The notes under the pieces: model-generated
The model's database searches: none
What the model was told of the DNA's origin: nothing
What the model saw: only the letters and a program-made list of their open reading frames with translations
Program-made: the position numbers and the translations under genes
Shown here: in pieces, positions 8,981 through 17,381 of the stretch
Layout: the number at the start of each line of letters is the position of its first letter
Numbering within the stretch: position 1 is the first letter of the stretch
DNA from: Rhizocola hellebori
GTDB taxonomy: Bacteria; Actinomycetota; Actinomycetes; Mycobacteriales; Micromonosporaceae
Direction of reading: 5' to 3'
NCBI RefSeq assembly: GCF_016862955.1
Contig: NZ_BONY01000045.1
Span: 18,200-82,199, forward strand
DNA: 64,000 nucleotides

Positions 8981-9220
8981 ATGACCAAGGACGAGATCGT
9001 CGCTGGCCTTGCCGAAATCCTCGAAGAGGTCGCCGGCGTGAACCCGGACGACGTCACGGAGGAGAAGTCCTTCACCGAAGACCTCGACGTCGACTCGCTC
9101 TCCATGGTCGAGGTCGTCGTTGCGGCGGAAGAGAAGTTCGGCGTGAAGATCCCGGACGACGAGGTGCAGAACCTCAAGACCGTCGGCGACGCCGCCGATT
9201 TCGTGCTCAAGCAGGCCTGA
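8981..9220 (+). CDS. acpP: Acyl carrier protein of fatty-acid synthesis
   Basis: A 79-residue acidic helical carrier. The phosphopantetheine attachment motif is DLDVDSLSMVEV with Ser39. It is the primary-metabolism ACP, distinct from the polyketide-type ACP at 46796, whose motif is LGYDSLALLE. It has its own ribosome-binding site (AAAGGGAAAGAA) and sits between fabH and fabF, 45 and 10 bases away. Confidence 0.97.
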   Translation: MTKDEIVAGLAEILEEVAGVNPDDVTEEKSFTEDLDVDSLSMVEVVVAAEEKFGVKIPDDEVQNLKTVGDAADFVLKQA

Positions 9221-9230
9221 GGAAACCATC

Positions 9231-10457
9231 GTGACAAAGCCTGACGTCGTCATAACAGGGCTCGGAGCGACCACCCCGCTCGGCGGAGATGTCGCCTCCA
9301 CCTGGGAAGCGATGCTGGCCGGACGCTCCGGGGTCAGCAAGCTGACCCAGGAGTGGGCCGCGCAGCTCCCGGTTCGCATCGCCGCCCAGCTCGCTGTCGA
9401 GCCAAGCGAGGTGCTGGACCGGATCAGACTGCGCAAACTCGACCGGTCCGAGGCCTGCGCGCTCATCGCCGCGGCCGAGGCGTGGGCCGACTCCGGCCTC
9501 GCCGATGCGGGCCTGGACAAAGAACGTCTCGGGGTCGTGGTCGGCTCGGGCATCGGCGGGGCGCAAACCCTGCTCGCCCAGGACGACATCCTCGAAGCCT
9601 CGGGTCCGCGCAAGGTGAGCCCGCACACGGTCCCGATGCTCATGCCCAACGGCCCGGCCGCCTTTGTCGGGCTGGAATACGGCGCAAAGGCCGGTGTGCA
9701 CGCGCCGACCAGCGCCTGCGCGACCGGCGCGGAGGCGATCGCGTGGGGCCTGGACATGATCCGCGCAGGCCGCGCGGACGTGGTCATCGCCGGTGGCGTG
9801 GAGGCGGTCATCCATCCGCTGCCGATCGCCGGCTTCGCCTCGATGCGCGCCATGTCAACGCGCAACGACGATCCCGAGCGGGCCTCCCGTCCCTGGGACA
9901 AGGGTCGTGACGGCTTCGTGCTCGGCGAGGGCGGCGGCATCGTCATCCTCGAGCGCGCCGATCACGCGTTGGCAAGGGGCGCCACGATTTACGGCAGGCT
10001 TGCCGGCGCCGGCATGACCTCCGACGGGTACGACATAGTGCAGCCGCATCCCGAAAGTGAAGGCGGCGGAAGGGCGATGCTCGCCGCGCTGCGCGACTCG
10101 GGCATCGCGGCCGTCGATGTCATGCACGTCAACGCGCACGCCACGTCGACCCCGGTCGGCGACATGGCTGAGATTCTCGGCGTCAGGCGGGTTCTTGGCG
10201 ATCACCCCGTGCTCACCGCCACCAAGTCGATGACCGGGCACCTGCTCGGCGCGGCCGGTGCGCTGGAGTCGATCGCAACGATCCTGTCCATTCGCGACAG
10301 TGTCATTCCGCCGACCATCAACCTTGATGACCCCGATGACGCGCTGACGCTCGATGTCGCCGCGCTCAAGGCCCGCCACATGCAGATCCCCGCTGCGCTG
10401 AACAACTCGTTCGGCTTCGGTGGCCACAATGTGGCGTTGATTTTCTCGCGCGCCTGA
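9231..10457 (+). CDS. fabF: 3-oxoacyl-ACP synthase II
   Basis: Elongating ketosynthase of type II fatty-acid synthesis, 408 residues. The active-site Cys163 is in TSACATGAEA. The two His are in NAHATSTPVGD and KSMTGHLLGAAGA, and the C-terminal glycine loop is NNSFGFGGHN. It is the only KS in the window that could elongate a chain, and its operon position marks it as primary metabolism, not a polyketide KS-alpha. GTG start with GAGGAAACC upstream. Confidence 0.96.
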   Translation: MTKPDVVITGLGATTPLGGDVASTWEAMLAGRSGVSKLTQEWAAQLPVRIAAQLAVEPSEVLDRIRLRKLDRSEACALIAAAEAWADSGLADAGLDKERLGVVVGSGIGGAQTLLAQDDILEASGPRKVSPHTVPMLMPNGPAAFVGLEYGAKAGVHAPTSACATGAEAIAWGLDMIRAGRADVVIAGGVEAVIHPLPIAGFASMRAMSTRNDDPERASRPWDKGRDGFVLGEGGGIVILERADHALARGATIYGRLAGAGMTSDGYDIVQPHPESEGGGRAMLAALRDSGIAAVDVMHVNAHATSTPVGDMAEILGVRRVLGDHPVLTATKSMTGHLLGAAGALESIATILSIRDSVIPPTINLDDPDDALTLDVAALKARHMQIPAALNNSFGFGGHNVALIFSRA

Positions 10458-10472
10458 TTTTTGGAGACATAG

Positions 10473-11885
10473 ATGACCATCACCCCGGCGGCGGTTGACG
10501 AAACCGCCGTGGACTACCGTGATCCATTGGTGCGGTTGCGCGCTCTCTTCGACCAGGGCACCCTGCGCACCCTCACCGGCCAGGACGACTCCGGGGTGGT
10601 CGGTGCGCGTGGCGAGATCGATGGCACGAAGGTCATCGCTTTCGCCACTGACGCCACCAAAATGGGTGGCGCGATGGGCATCGAGGGATGCAGACATGTC
10701 GTCGATGCCATCGACATCGCCGTGCGGGAAAGGGTTCCGGTCATCGGGCTGTGGCACTCCGGCGGGGCGCGCCTTGCCGAGGGGGTCACCGCGCTCGACG
10801 GGGTGGGTCAGGTCTTCGCGGCCATGGTTCGCGCGTCCGGCCGGGTGCCGCAGATCTCGGTCGTGCTCGGCCCCGCCGCCGGTGGCGCCGCCTACGGCCC
10901 AGCGCTGACCGACATCGTCATCATGGGCGCCGAGGGACGCATCTTCGTGACCGGGCCGGAGGTGGTCCGCAGCGTCACCGGCGAGCAGGTGGACATGGAA
11001 CGCCTCGGTGGTCCCGAGCCGCACGGCCGCCGCTCCGGCGTCGTGCACATCACCACCAAGGACGACGACTCCGCCCTGGCAGAGGCGCGCAAGGTCGCCA
11101 AACTCCTTGGCGCGCAAGGCCGCCTCTCCCCCGCCGACGTGGCCGAGGAGCGCGACCTCGCCGCCTCCATGCCGCCCGAGGCGTCCCGCGCCTACGACGT
11201 CAAGCCGGTGGTCAAAGCGCTGCTCGACGAGCCGGGTGTGGAGCTGCACAACAAGTGGTCGCCGAACATCGTCACCACGCTCGGCCGTTTCGCCGGGCGG
11301 ACGGTCGGTGTCATCGCCAACAATCCGCTGCGCCTCGGCGGTTGCCTCGACGCGTCCAGCGCCGAGAAAGCCGCTCGTTTCGTGCGGATGTGCGACTCCC
11401 TGGGCGTCCCGCTGATCGTGCTCGTCGATGTCCCCGGCTACCTGCCCGGCCTCGGCCAGGAATGGGACGGCGTGGTGCGCCGCGGGGCCAAGCTCCTGCA
11501 CGCCTTCGCCGAAGCCGTCGTGCCGCGGGTAACCCTGGTGACCCGCAAGGCCTACGGTGGCGCCTACATCGCCATGAACTCGCGTTCCCTCGGCGCCACA
11601 GCCGTTTTCGCCTGGCCCAATGCCGAGATCGCGGTCATGGGCGCCAGCGCGGCCGTGAACATCCTGCACCGCAAGAAGCTCGCGGCCTCCCCCGCCGAGG
11701 AGCGGGAAGCGTTGCGCGCCAACCTCATCGAGCAGCAGCTGCACGAGGCCGGCGGCGTCCAGCGCGCCCTGGAGATCGGCGTGGTCGACGACATCATCAA
11801 GCCCACCGAGACCCGCAAGCGCATAGCCGAAGCCCTGGCCAACGCCCCCGCGGCGCGCGGTGCTCACGGCAACATCCCGCTGTAA
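10473..11885 (+). CDS. accD: Acyl-CoA carboxylase beta subunit (AccD6-like carboxyltransferase)
   Basis: Transfers CO2 from carboxybiotin to acyl-CoA, here most likely acetyl-CoA to give malonyl-CoA. The 470-residue protein has both crotonase-fold halves with oxyanion-hole glycines: HSGGARLAEG and VLGPAAGGAAYG in the N-half, VPGYLPGLGQE and TRKAYGGAYIAMNSRSLGA in the C-half. The residue after GGAYIAM is Asn, where propionyl-specific enzymes usually have Asp; AccD6-type enzymes have Asn. It is the last gene of the fab operon, as accD6 is in mycobacteria. A close paralogue lies at 44519. Confidence 0.93.
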   Translation: MTITPAAVDETAVDYRDPLVRLRALFDQGTLRTLTGQDDSGVVGARGEIDGTKVIAFATDATKMGGAMGIEGCRHVVDAIDIAVRERVPVIGLWHSGGARLAEGVTALDGVGQVFAAMVRASGRVPQISVVLGPAAGGAAYGPALTDIVIMGAEGRIFVTGPEVVRSVTGEQVDMERLGGPEPHGRRSGVVHITTKDDDSALAEARKVAKLLGAQGRLSPADVAEERDLAASMPPEASRAYDVKPVVKALLDEPGVELHNKWSPNIVTTLGRFAGRTVGVIANNPLRLGGCLDASSAEKAARFVRMCDSLGVPLIVLVDVPGYLPGLGQEWDGVVRRGAKLLHAFAEAVVPRVTLVTRKAYGGAYIAMNSRSLGATAVFAWPNAEIAVMGASAAVNILHRKKLAASPAEEREALRANLIEQQLHEAGGVQRALEIGVVDDIIKPTETRKRIAEALANAPAARGAHGNIPL

Positions 11886-11903
11886 CACGCCAATTTCCCG
11901 TTG

Positions 11904-11932
11904 CGCCGCCTGGTTTCCGCCGGGCGGCGTTT
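11904..11932 (+). terminator. Putative terminator after the fab operon
   Basis: CGCCGCC at 11904-11910 pairs with GGCGGCG at 11923-11929, followed by TTTCC. The T run is short, as is common in high-GC actinomycetes. It sits 19 bases after the accD stop. Confidence 0.55.
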
Positions 11933-12018
11933 CCGCGGTTGGCGGGCCGCCGGGTGAACTCCTGGGCGGAGGCAACGCCATGTCCGTGCTTGGTTTCGCG
12001 TTCGCGTAACCTGCGCTG

Positions 12019-12645
12019 GTGACCTTGCCGCTGCCTCCGGGTGACTTCCACGCCTATCTCTTCGACTGTGACGGCACCATCGTCGACTCCATGCCCCTGC
12101 ACTACGTCGCTTGGAAACAAGCCCTCCACGAGTGGGGCTGCGAATTTCCCGAGGACCTCTTCTACGCCTGGGGCGGGCGGCCGGCAACCGACATCATCGC
12201 TTCGCTCAATGAGCGCCACGGCCTGGCCATGCCCATCGACACCGTGGACGAACGCAGAGATGCCCTCTTCCGCCAGCTTCTGCCCCAGCTCACCGCCGTG
12301 CCCGAGGTTCTCCTCCACATCGACGATGCCTTCGGCCGCATCCCCTTCGCCGTAGTCTCCGGCGGCGTGCGTGACTCGGTCACGGCTTCGCTCGGCCAGC
12401 TTGGCCTGCTTGACAAGTTCAAGGTGATGGTCTGCGCAGGTGATTACAGTAGAAGCAAGCCAGATCCAGAGTGCTTCCTGCTCGCCGCCGAGCGCCTCAA
12501 TGTCGCGCCGCGCCACTGCCTGGTCTTCGAGGACACCGACCTGGGCGTCCAGGCCGCCATCGCCGCTGGAATGGCTTACGTCCGAGTTCCCTCGGCGTTT
12601 GCCCGCTCGTCTGCGGGTAGCGTTCCACTTGATGATGGCGCATGA
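12019..12645 (+). CDS. HAD-superfamily phosphatase/phosphoglucomutase-like
   Basis: The 208-residue protein has HAD motif I FDCDGTIVDSMP (Asp16, Asp18), a helical cap, motif II FAVVSGGVRDS, Lys in RSKPDPECFL and motif IV VFEDTDLGVQAA. This is subgroup I, related to beta-phosphoglucomutase and 2-deoxyglucose-6-phosphatase. The likely substrate is a sugar phosphate, not further defined. GTG start. It is followed after 16 bases by the aldo/keto reductase and probably co-transcribed with it. Confidence 0.88.
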   Translation: MTLPLPPGDFHAYLFDCDGTIVDSMPLHYVAWKQALHEWGCEFPEDLFYAWGGRPATDIIASLNERHGLAMPIDTVDERRDALFRQLLPQLTAVPEVLLHIDDAFGRIPFAVVSGGVRDSVTASLGQLGLLDKFKVMVCAGDYSRSKPDPECFLLAAERLNVAPRHCLVFEDTDLGVQAAIAAGMAYVRVPSAFARSSAGSVPLDDGA

Positions 12646-12661
12646 CGCGGAGGAGAAGATC

Positions 12662-13453
12662 ATGACTTCTATCGACGGGCAGCCTGCGGTCACCCTGGCC
12701 GGTGGCAGCGAGATGCCACTGCTGGGCTTCGGCACCTGGCAGGCGCGCGGTAGCAGCTGCTACGACGCGGTCGTCGCCGCGCTACAAGCGGGCTACCGCC
12801 ACATCGACACCGCCACCATGTACGCCAACGAGGCCGAGGTGGGCCGGGCGCTGCGCGACAGCGGCGTGCCCCGGTCGGAGGTCTTCATCACGACCAAACT
12901 GCCACCCGACCGAGCGGGCCACGAAAGCTCCACCCTCCGCGCAAGCCTGCACGGGCTAGGCGTCGACGCGATCGACCTGTGGCTCATCCACTGGCCACCC
13001 GCGGGCCGCCGCTCCGTCTCGGTGTGGCGCGAGTTCATCGCCGCCCGCGACGCAGGCCTGACCAAGGCGATCGGCGTGAGCAACTATTCCGCCGCCCAAA
13101 TGGACGAGCTCGACAAGGAAACCGGACAGCGTCCCGAGGTCAACCAGATCAGGTGGAGCCCAGCGCTGCACGACCCCGCCGTTCACCAGCAGCACCGCAA
13201 GCGCGGCATCGTGCTGGAGGGCTACAGCCCATTCAAGACAACAAATCTGAACGACCCCACCCTCACCGGCATAGCCGAAGCACACGGCGTGACGGCGGCA
13301 CAGGTAGTGCTGCGCTGGCACATCCAGCACGAGATTGTGGCGATCCCGAAATCGGTGACGCCGCACCGCATCCGCGTGAACGCCGACATATTCGGCTTCA
13401 CCCTCACCACCGAGCAGATGACCCAAATCGACGCCCTCGGCCACACCCACTAA
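12662..13453 (+). CDS. Aldo/keto reductase
   Basis: A 263-residue NADPH-dependent carbonyl reductase. It has the family signature MPLLGFGTWQARG at the N-terminus, the catalytic Asp/Tyr region HIDTATMYANE, Lys in FITTKLPPD, His in LWLIHWPP, and the NADPH-binding tail AIPKSVTPHRIRVN. It belongs with the 2,5-diketo-gluconate-reductase-like AKR5 group. The start ATG 12662 has GGAGGAG ten bases upstream; the in-frame extension upstream overlaps the HAD gene and is not needed. Confidence 0.93.
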   Translation: MTSIDGQPAVTLAGGSEMPLLGFGTWQARGSSCYDAVVAALQAGYRHIDTATMYANEAEVGRALRDSGVPRSEVFITTKLPPDRAGHESSTLRASLHGLGVDAIDLWLIHWPPAGRRSVSVWREFIAARDAGLTKAIGVSNYSAAQMDELDKETGQRPEVNQIRWSPALHDPAVHQQHRKRGIVLEGYSPFKTTNLNDPTLTGIAEAHGVTAAQVVLRWHIQHEIVAIPKSVTPHRIRVNADIFGFTLTTEQMTQIDALGHTH

Positions 13454-13502
13454 CCAGCAACCTGATTCACGGGTCCGCCCAGGCTGGGGGTGAACCGCGC
13501 CT

Positions 13503-14900
13503 TCAGCGGCGCGAGATCCAGGCGGTTCCGGAAAGGGGCAGGTGGCGAAAGCGGCGCAGCCGCAGCGAGAGTCGGCGGCAGGGAGGTCCCACGAGCAGGT
13601 GGGGTGTTGTTGCCAACACCCCACCCGCTGGTCGGCGGCGCAGCCGCCGGGCCTTCGTCGCCGCACGGGAGTTCACGGCGCGCAACCACCACGAACCGGG
13701 TCGGTGGGGCGGGAGGCCGGGAGGTTGGTGGGGTGGGGGGGTGGGGAGCCAGCGGCGGGCGAGGAGGGCTACGCAGGTTAGGGGCAGGGCGAATAGGGCG
13801 ATCAGGGTGGTGGCGGGTAGATGGGTTGAGCCTAGGCCGTATCCGAAGTAGACGGTGACCGCGAGCAGCTCGGCGCCGAGGCCGGCTACGGATAGGACGG
13901 TGGCGCGGGCGGTGGTGGCGATGGCTTGCTGTAGGCGGGATTCGGAGACCAGGCGCACGATCTGGGTGGCGCCGAAGCTGCCGGCCACCAGGAGCATGGC
14001 CAGGACAGGGTGACCGGTCAAGGGGCCGATGGCGAGCAGGGCGGCCGCGGCGAGCAGGAGCCGGCCGGCGGTGGCGGGTGAGATGGTGGCCAAGCGAGAC
14101 GTGACTGTGGCGGCGGCCGCCATGGCGACGGCGGGGATCAGGAGCAGCAGGGGCACCAGGGCCGTGGCCGCGCCGAGTTCCTTGAGCAGCAAGGGAAGGA
14201 ACTCGTCGAAGGCGGTGAGCCCGGCCATCGCGATGGCGAGGATGAGCACGTGCCGGACGATGGGGTGGAAACGGGCCTCGTGCAGCCCGGCGCGTAGCTG
14301 GTGAAGGTATTCGGTCACGCCGCCGGTGGCGGTGGCCTTGACCCGTGGGGTTTCCGGGAACGACAGCGCGGCGGCCACCCCGGCCAGGGACACCGCGACG
14401 CTCAGCCAGCCTGCCAACCCGTACCCGCCAAAGGAAAAGATTGGTGCGCCGAGAGCCGTCGCCAGCATCATGGCGGCAATGGCCAGGGTCTGGCCGCGGC
14501 CCACGATGCGCAGGTAGGCGTCGGTCTGGCCGATGGCGGCCAGCTCGTCATAGACGAGGGCCTCGACGGCGCCGGATTTCATGGCGCTGCGGATGCCCCA
14601 CAGCACGAAGCCGAGGGCGAAACCCCAATAGCTGGGCCAGATCGTCCAGATCAGGAAGCCCACGCCACGGATGGCCGCGCCCAGGGCCACGAGTTTGCGC
14701 CGGGAGAACGCGTCAGCCCAAGCGCCGGAAGGGATCTCGACGGTGAAGGCGGTGACCGACCAGATGACGAACAGCGAGGCCAGCTCGCCCGCGGAGACCC
14801 CAGAGTCGATCATGTAGAGCGCGTAAAGGGGAAACCAGGGGATGAACTCGTCGGTGATGCGGAGCGCGTAGAGACTACGAGCGAGCCGCCGAGTGGTCAC
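13503..14900 (-). CDS. MFS transporter with an odd basic, Pro-rich C-terminal tail
   Basis: A permease of about 390 residues with twelve predicted hydrophobic segments. The loop 2-3 motif is SGAWADAFSRRKLV, the MFS GxxxDxxGRR-type signature. The start at 14900 is only 7 bases from the DUF3145 stop, so the two genes are coupled. The last ~75 residues (from RRWLPTPPPHQPP) are Pro/Arg rich, unlike a transporter tail. They span a 36-base hairpin and other inverted repeats, so the functional protein may really end near position 13740 or may have been extended by repeat DNA. The substrate is unknown. Confidence 0.85.
   Translation of the reverse strand: MTTRRLARSLYALRITDEFIPWFPLYALYMIDSGVSAGELASLFVIWSVTAFTVEIPSGAWADAFSRRKLVALGAAIRGVGFLIWTIWPSYWGFALGFVLWGIRSAMKSGAVEALVYDELAAIGQTDAYLRIVGRGQTLAIAAMMLATALGAPIFSFGGYGLAGWLSVAVSLAGVAAALSFPETPRVKATATGGVTEYLHQLRAGLHEARFHPIVRHVLILAIAMAGLTAFDEFLPLLLKELGAATALVPLLLLIPAVAMAAAATVTSRLATISPATAGRLLLAAAALLAIGPLTGHPVLAMLLVAGSFGATQIVRLVSESRLQQAIATTARATVLSVAGLGAELLAVTVYFGYGLGSTHLPATTLIALFALPLTCVALLARRWLPTPPPHQPPGLPPHRPGSWWLRAVNSRAATKARRLRRRPAGGVLATTPHLLVGPPCRRLSLRLRRFRHLPLSGTAWISRR
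13594..13629. repeat. Long near-perfect hairpin (12 bp perfect core)
   Basis: GGTGGGGTGTTG at 13598-13609 and CAACACCCCACC at 13614-13625 are perfectly complementary with a TTGC loop. One mismatch further out, AGC/GCT extend the stem. Just to the right, CGGCGGC-GCA-GCCGCCG is another inverted repeat. There is no T tract. It lies in the frame of the MFS gene's basic tail and could be a factor-assisted terminator for that gene or a dispersed palindromic repeat unit. Confidence 0.7.
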
Positions 14901-14907
14901 CCAGGCA

Positions 14908-15399
14908 TCATCCTGCGCGGGTCAACAGGGTTACCGGCGCTCCTTCGGCGGCGTAGCGGTACGGCTCAAGCTCCTGGTCCCATTCGGTGCCCATCGCCGC
15001 GTCGAGCGCGAAAGCGAGCGCCTCCGGGGTGCGGGCCGACGCGATGAGGGTGCGCAGCCTGTCCTCACCGATCTGGATGTCGCCCGCGGCACCGGTGGTG
15101 GCGCGGAACAGGCCGCGCGACGGGACGTGCATGAAACGCTCCCCGTCGACGCCGGCGCTCGGCTCCTCGGTCACCTCGAAGCGGACCATCGACCACTGGC
15201 GAAGCTCGTGGGCGATTTGTGCCGCAGTGCCCGGTCTTCCGGACCATCCGCACTCGGCGCGACGCGCGCTTGGCTCGACCGGCTGGACCGTCCACGGCAA
15301 ACTCACCGGGATCGCGAGCGCACGAGACATAGCCCACTCGATGTGTTGACACAAAGCGAGCGGGCTCGAGTGGACGTATACAACGCCACGCGTCGGCAC
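14908..15399 (-). CDS. DUF3145 family protein
   Basis: A 163-residue cytoplasmic protein beginning PTRGVVYVHSSPLALCQHIE with WTVQPVEPSARRAECGW and TEWDQELEPYRYA, the recognisable pattern of actinobacterial DUF3145. The function is unknown, although the gene is often found near the fab/accD locus, as here. It has no membrane segment or catalytic motif that I can see. It is transcribed away from the 15601 gene and is followed by the MFS gene. Confidence 0.88.
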   Translation of the reverse strand: MPTRGVVYVHSSPLALCQHIEWAMSRALAIPVSLPWTVQPVEPSARRAECGWSGRPGTAAQIAHELRQWSMVRFEVTEEPSAGVDGERFMHVPSRGLFRATTGAAGDIQIGEDRLRTLIASARTPEALAFALDAAMGTEWDQELEPYRYAAEGAPVTLLTRAG

Positions 15400-15532
15400 T
15401 TAAATGACCTCCCGGCAGGACAGGCACGTCTTCCCCTACGACCTGGCTGATCGGGTGTCAAGTTGTCAGCCCATGATGACTGCTGCGGCGATGTGACGCC
15501 AGTGACTCGCCAAGAACGAGACCGAACTTTTT

Positions 15533-15546
15533 CCCCGTGTACGGGG
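15533..15546. promoter_or_regulatory. Inverted repeat CCCCGT-GT-ACGGGG upstream of the 15601 gene
   Basis: A perfect 6-base inverted repeat with a two-base spacer, 55 bases before the GTG 15601 start, in an otherwise T-rich stretch. Its position in the 200-base DUF3145/15601 divergent interval suggests an operator. No known consensus is matched. Confidence 0.4.
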
Positions 15547-15600
15547 TCGTGTAGAGTTTTTCCGGCAATCAGCCTTCAGCGTTTTCCCAAGGAGCAGCTC

Positions 15601-15930
15601 GTGGCGACCAACACTTCAAAGACCGCGCGCGCGTCAGTCCGAGCTGGACAAGCAGGCAAGGACGGCGCGCTCAGCGTGCTTGGCGAGTACAAGTACGTCA
15701 TCCCGCTCAACAGCGGCAAGCACGCCTATGTCCGTAACCTGACCAACGGCAAGACGGTCCACCTGAGCACCTCCTCCGACGCGTTCGTCGAGGAGATCCG
15801 GGTGCTGGCCGCCGCCGGTCACGCCACGAAGATCCGCGCCGAGCTGGTCGCGCTCAACACCGCCCACCCGGGCCAGGGTTGGGACGCCACCGAGAAGCGT
15901 CTCGTCGAAGCCGGCGTGTTCGAGGGCTGA
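15601..15930 (+). CDS. Small conserved-looking protein of unknown function
   Basis: A soluble 109-residue product. An Ala/Ser/Thr/Lys-rich N-terminus (TNTSKTARASVRAGQAGKDG) precedes a compact part with YKYVIPLNSGKHAYVRNLTN and a C-terminal EKRLVEAGVFEG. GTG 15601 has AAGGAG with six-base spacing, a clear start; the longer frame from 15463 is unlikely. I do not recognise the family. It is monocistronic, with an inverted repeat upstream and a strong terminator 18 bases after the stop, which suggests a well-expressed independent gene. Confidence 0.78.
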   Translation: MATNTSKTARASVRAGQAGKDGALSVLGEYKYVIPLNSGKHAYVRNLTNGKTVHLSTSSDAFVEEIRVLAAAGHATKIRAELVALNTAHPGQGWDATEKRLVEAGVFEG

Positions 15931-15947
15931 CGCCCCGACAGACATTG

Positions 15948-15977
15948 ATAAGGCCCGCCCGGACAGGCGGGCCTTAT
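15948..15977. terminator. Bidirectional terminator
   Basis: ATAAGGCCCGCC pairs perfectly over 12 bases with GGCGGGCCTTAT around a six-base loop (CGGACA), followed by GTCTTAT. It lies between two converging genes, the 15601 gene and the carbonic anhydrase gene, and can serve both. Confidence 0.9.
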
Positions 15978-15980
15978 GTC

Positions 15981-16616
15981 TTATGGGTTGAGGATCGTCA
16001 CCTGTCCGGTGTCGAGGTCGTAGACCGCGCCGACGACGTGTGCACGGCCCACCCGGTCGGCCTCGGCCAGCCGGTCGACCTTGCGCAGCGACTCGACCGT
16101 GCGGGCGACATGCTGGCGCAGCGCCTTGTGCTCTACGTCGGGGTCATGGATGCCGACCGCGGTGACCGACGGCTCGATCTGCTCAACCAGGTAGCCAAGC
16201 GACCCGCTCGGAATATCTCCGGAGCGCATGGCTTCGATGGTGGACGCGATCGCCCCGCAGCGCTCGTGGCCAAGCACCATCACCAGCGACACATCGAGCT
16301 CACCGACCGCGAACTCGATGGACCCGACGATGCTTCGATCTAGCACGTGGCCGCCGGCCCGGACCACGCAGATCGACCCGAAATTCTGATCGAAGACCGC
16401 TTCTAGAGGCACTCGCGAATCGATGCAGCCAACCACGACGGCGTAGGGCTGCTGGGCGCGCGAGCTCGCTGCCGCATTGGCGACATGGTGTCCATATCGC
16501 GGGCGGCCGGCGACGAAGCGACGATTGCCGGCAAGCAGGTTGGCGAGCGCTTCGACAGGGCCGGGTCGGGAACCCGTCTGCGATCGCGCTGGAACCGTGT
16601 CAGCGTGAAACGTCAC
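15981..16616 (-). CDS. Beta-class carbonic anhydrase
   Basis: Interconverts CO2 and bicarbonate with a catalytic zinc. The zinc-site and dyad motifs are intact: CIDSRVP (Cys, Asp, Arg) and HERCGA (His, Cys). The family-typical beginning ANLLAGNRRFVAGRP lies some 25 residues in. The start is uncertain: GTG 16616 is chosen over a TTG at 16667, and neither has a good ribosome-binding site. Bicarbonate supply for acyl-CoA carboxylation is a general role; no link to neighbours is implied. Confidence 0.9.
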   Translation of the reverse strand: MTFHADTVPARSQTGSRPGPVEALANLLAGNRRFVAGRPRYGHHVANAAASSRAQQPYAVVVGCIDSRVPLEAVFDQNFGSICVVRAGGHVLDRSIVGSIEFAVGELDVSLVMVLGHERCGAIASTIEAMRSGDIPSGSLGYLVEQIEPSVTAVGIHDPDVEHKALRQHVARTVESLRKVDRLAEADRVGRAHVVGAVYDLDTGQVTILNP

Positions 16617-16760
16617 GAGAATACTGTCGCTGTTTCGCCTAGTTTCCGGGAAGCGAACGGCTAACAAATGTCGTAAGTGTCACGCACGAGAGGGCTCAGA
16701 AGCCCCGAGTCAGGTATCTTTTCGCGGGCAGGTCCAGCGTGGCGCAGGAAGGGGTCATCG

Positions 16761-17381
16761 GTGGAAGCGGTAACGGCCTGGCTGGAAGCCTTCCCGCCGA
16801 TGGTCATCTACCTGATCGTGGGCCTGATCATCGGGCTGGAGAGCATGGGCATCCCGCTTCCGGGCGAGATCACCTTGGTCAGCGCCACCCTGCTTTCGGT
16901 CAAGGGCATCGGCTCGCCGTGGGGCGTGGCCATCGCGGCCTCAGCGGGCGCCATCATCGGCGATTCGATCGGGTACGCCTTCGGCAAGCGCGGCGGCCGG
17001 CAGATGCTGGAACGGCTCGGCCGGCGCTTCCCCAAGCACCTGGGCGAGGAACAGCTCATCCGGGCCGAGGGAATGTTCGCGCGCTGGGGCACCTGGGCTG
17101 TCTTCTTTGGACGATTTATCGCACTCCTGCGAATCCTGGCCGGACCGATGGCGGGGGCGCTGAAGGTGCCCTACCGCAAGTTCCTGATCGCCAACGCATC
17201 CGGCGGGCTGGTCTGGGCGTTCGGAACGGTGTGGGTCATCTACTGGATCGGAGAGGCCGCGGAACGCTGGCTCTCCCGCTTCTCCTGGGCCGCGCTTGGG
17301 CTCGCCGTGGTCGCGGGTATCGCCACCACGCTGTGGTTCAAACATCGCGCGAAAAAGGCTCTGAGCACTGCCCATGACTGA
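16761..17381 (+). CDS. DedA-family membrane protein
   Basis: A 207-residue integral membrane protein with the DedA/VTT layout: first helix FPPMVIYLIVGLIIGLESMG, re-entrant motif GIPLPGEITLVSATLL, the central FGRFIALLRILAGPMAG motif with conserved Arg residues, and C-terminal helices. The family scrambles or transports polyprenyl-phosphate or phospholipids and supports membrane homeostasis. GTG 16761 has GAAGGGG upstream; the longer frame from 16677 gives a non-hydrophobic leader. Its last 8 bases overlap helD. Confidence 0.9.
   Translation: MEAVTAWLEAFPPMVIYLIVGLIIGLESMGIPLPGEITLVSATLLSVKGIGSPWGVAIAASAGAIIGDSIGYAFGKRGGRQMLERLGRRFPKHLGEEQLIRAEGMFARWGTWAVFFGRFIALLRILAGPMAGALKVPYRKFLIANASGGLVWAFGTVWVIYWIGEAAERWLSRFSWAALGLAVVAGIATTLWFKHRAKKALSTAHD

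Noticed and set aside
9231..10457. fabF as the missing polyketide KS-alpha
   Set aside because: It is embedded in the fab operon with AcpP and has an ordinary FabF pattern; no KS-beta accompanies it.
13594..13629. CRISPR repeat
   Set aside because: A single palindrome with no spaced copies. No CRISPR array or cas gene was found in the window.
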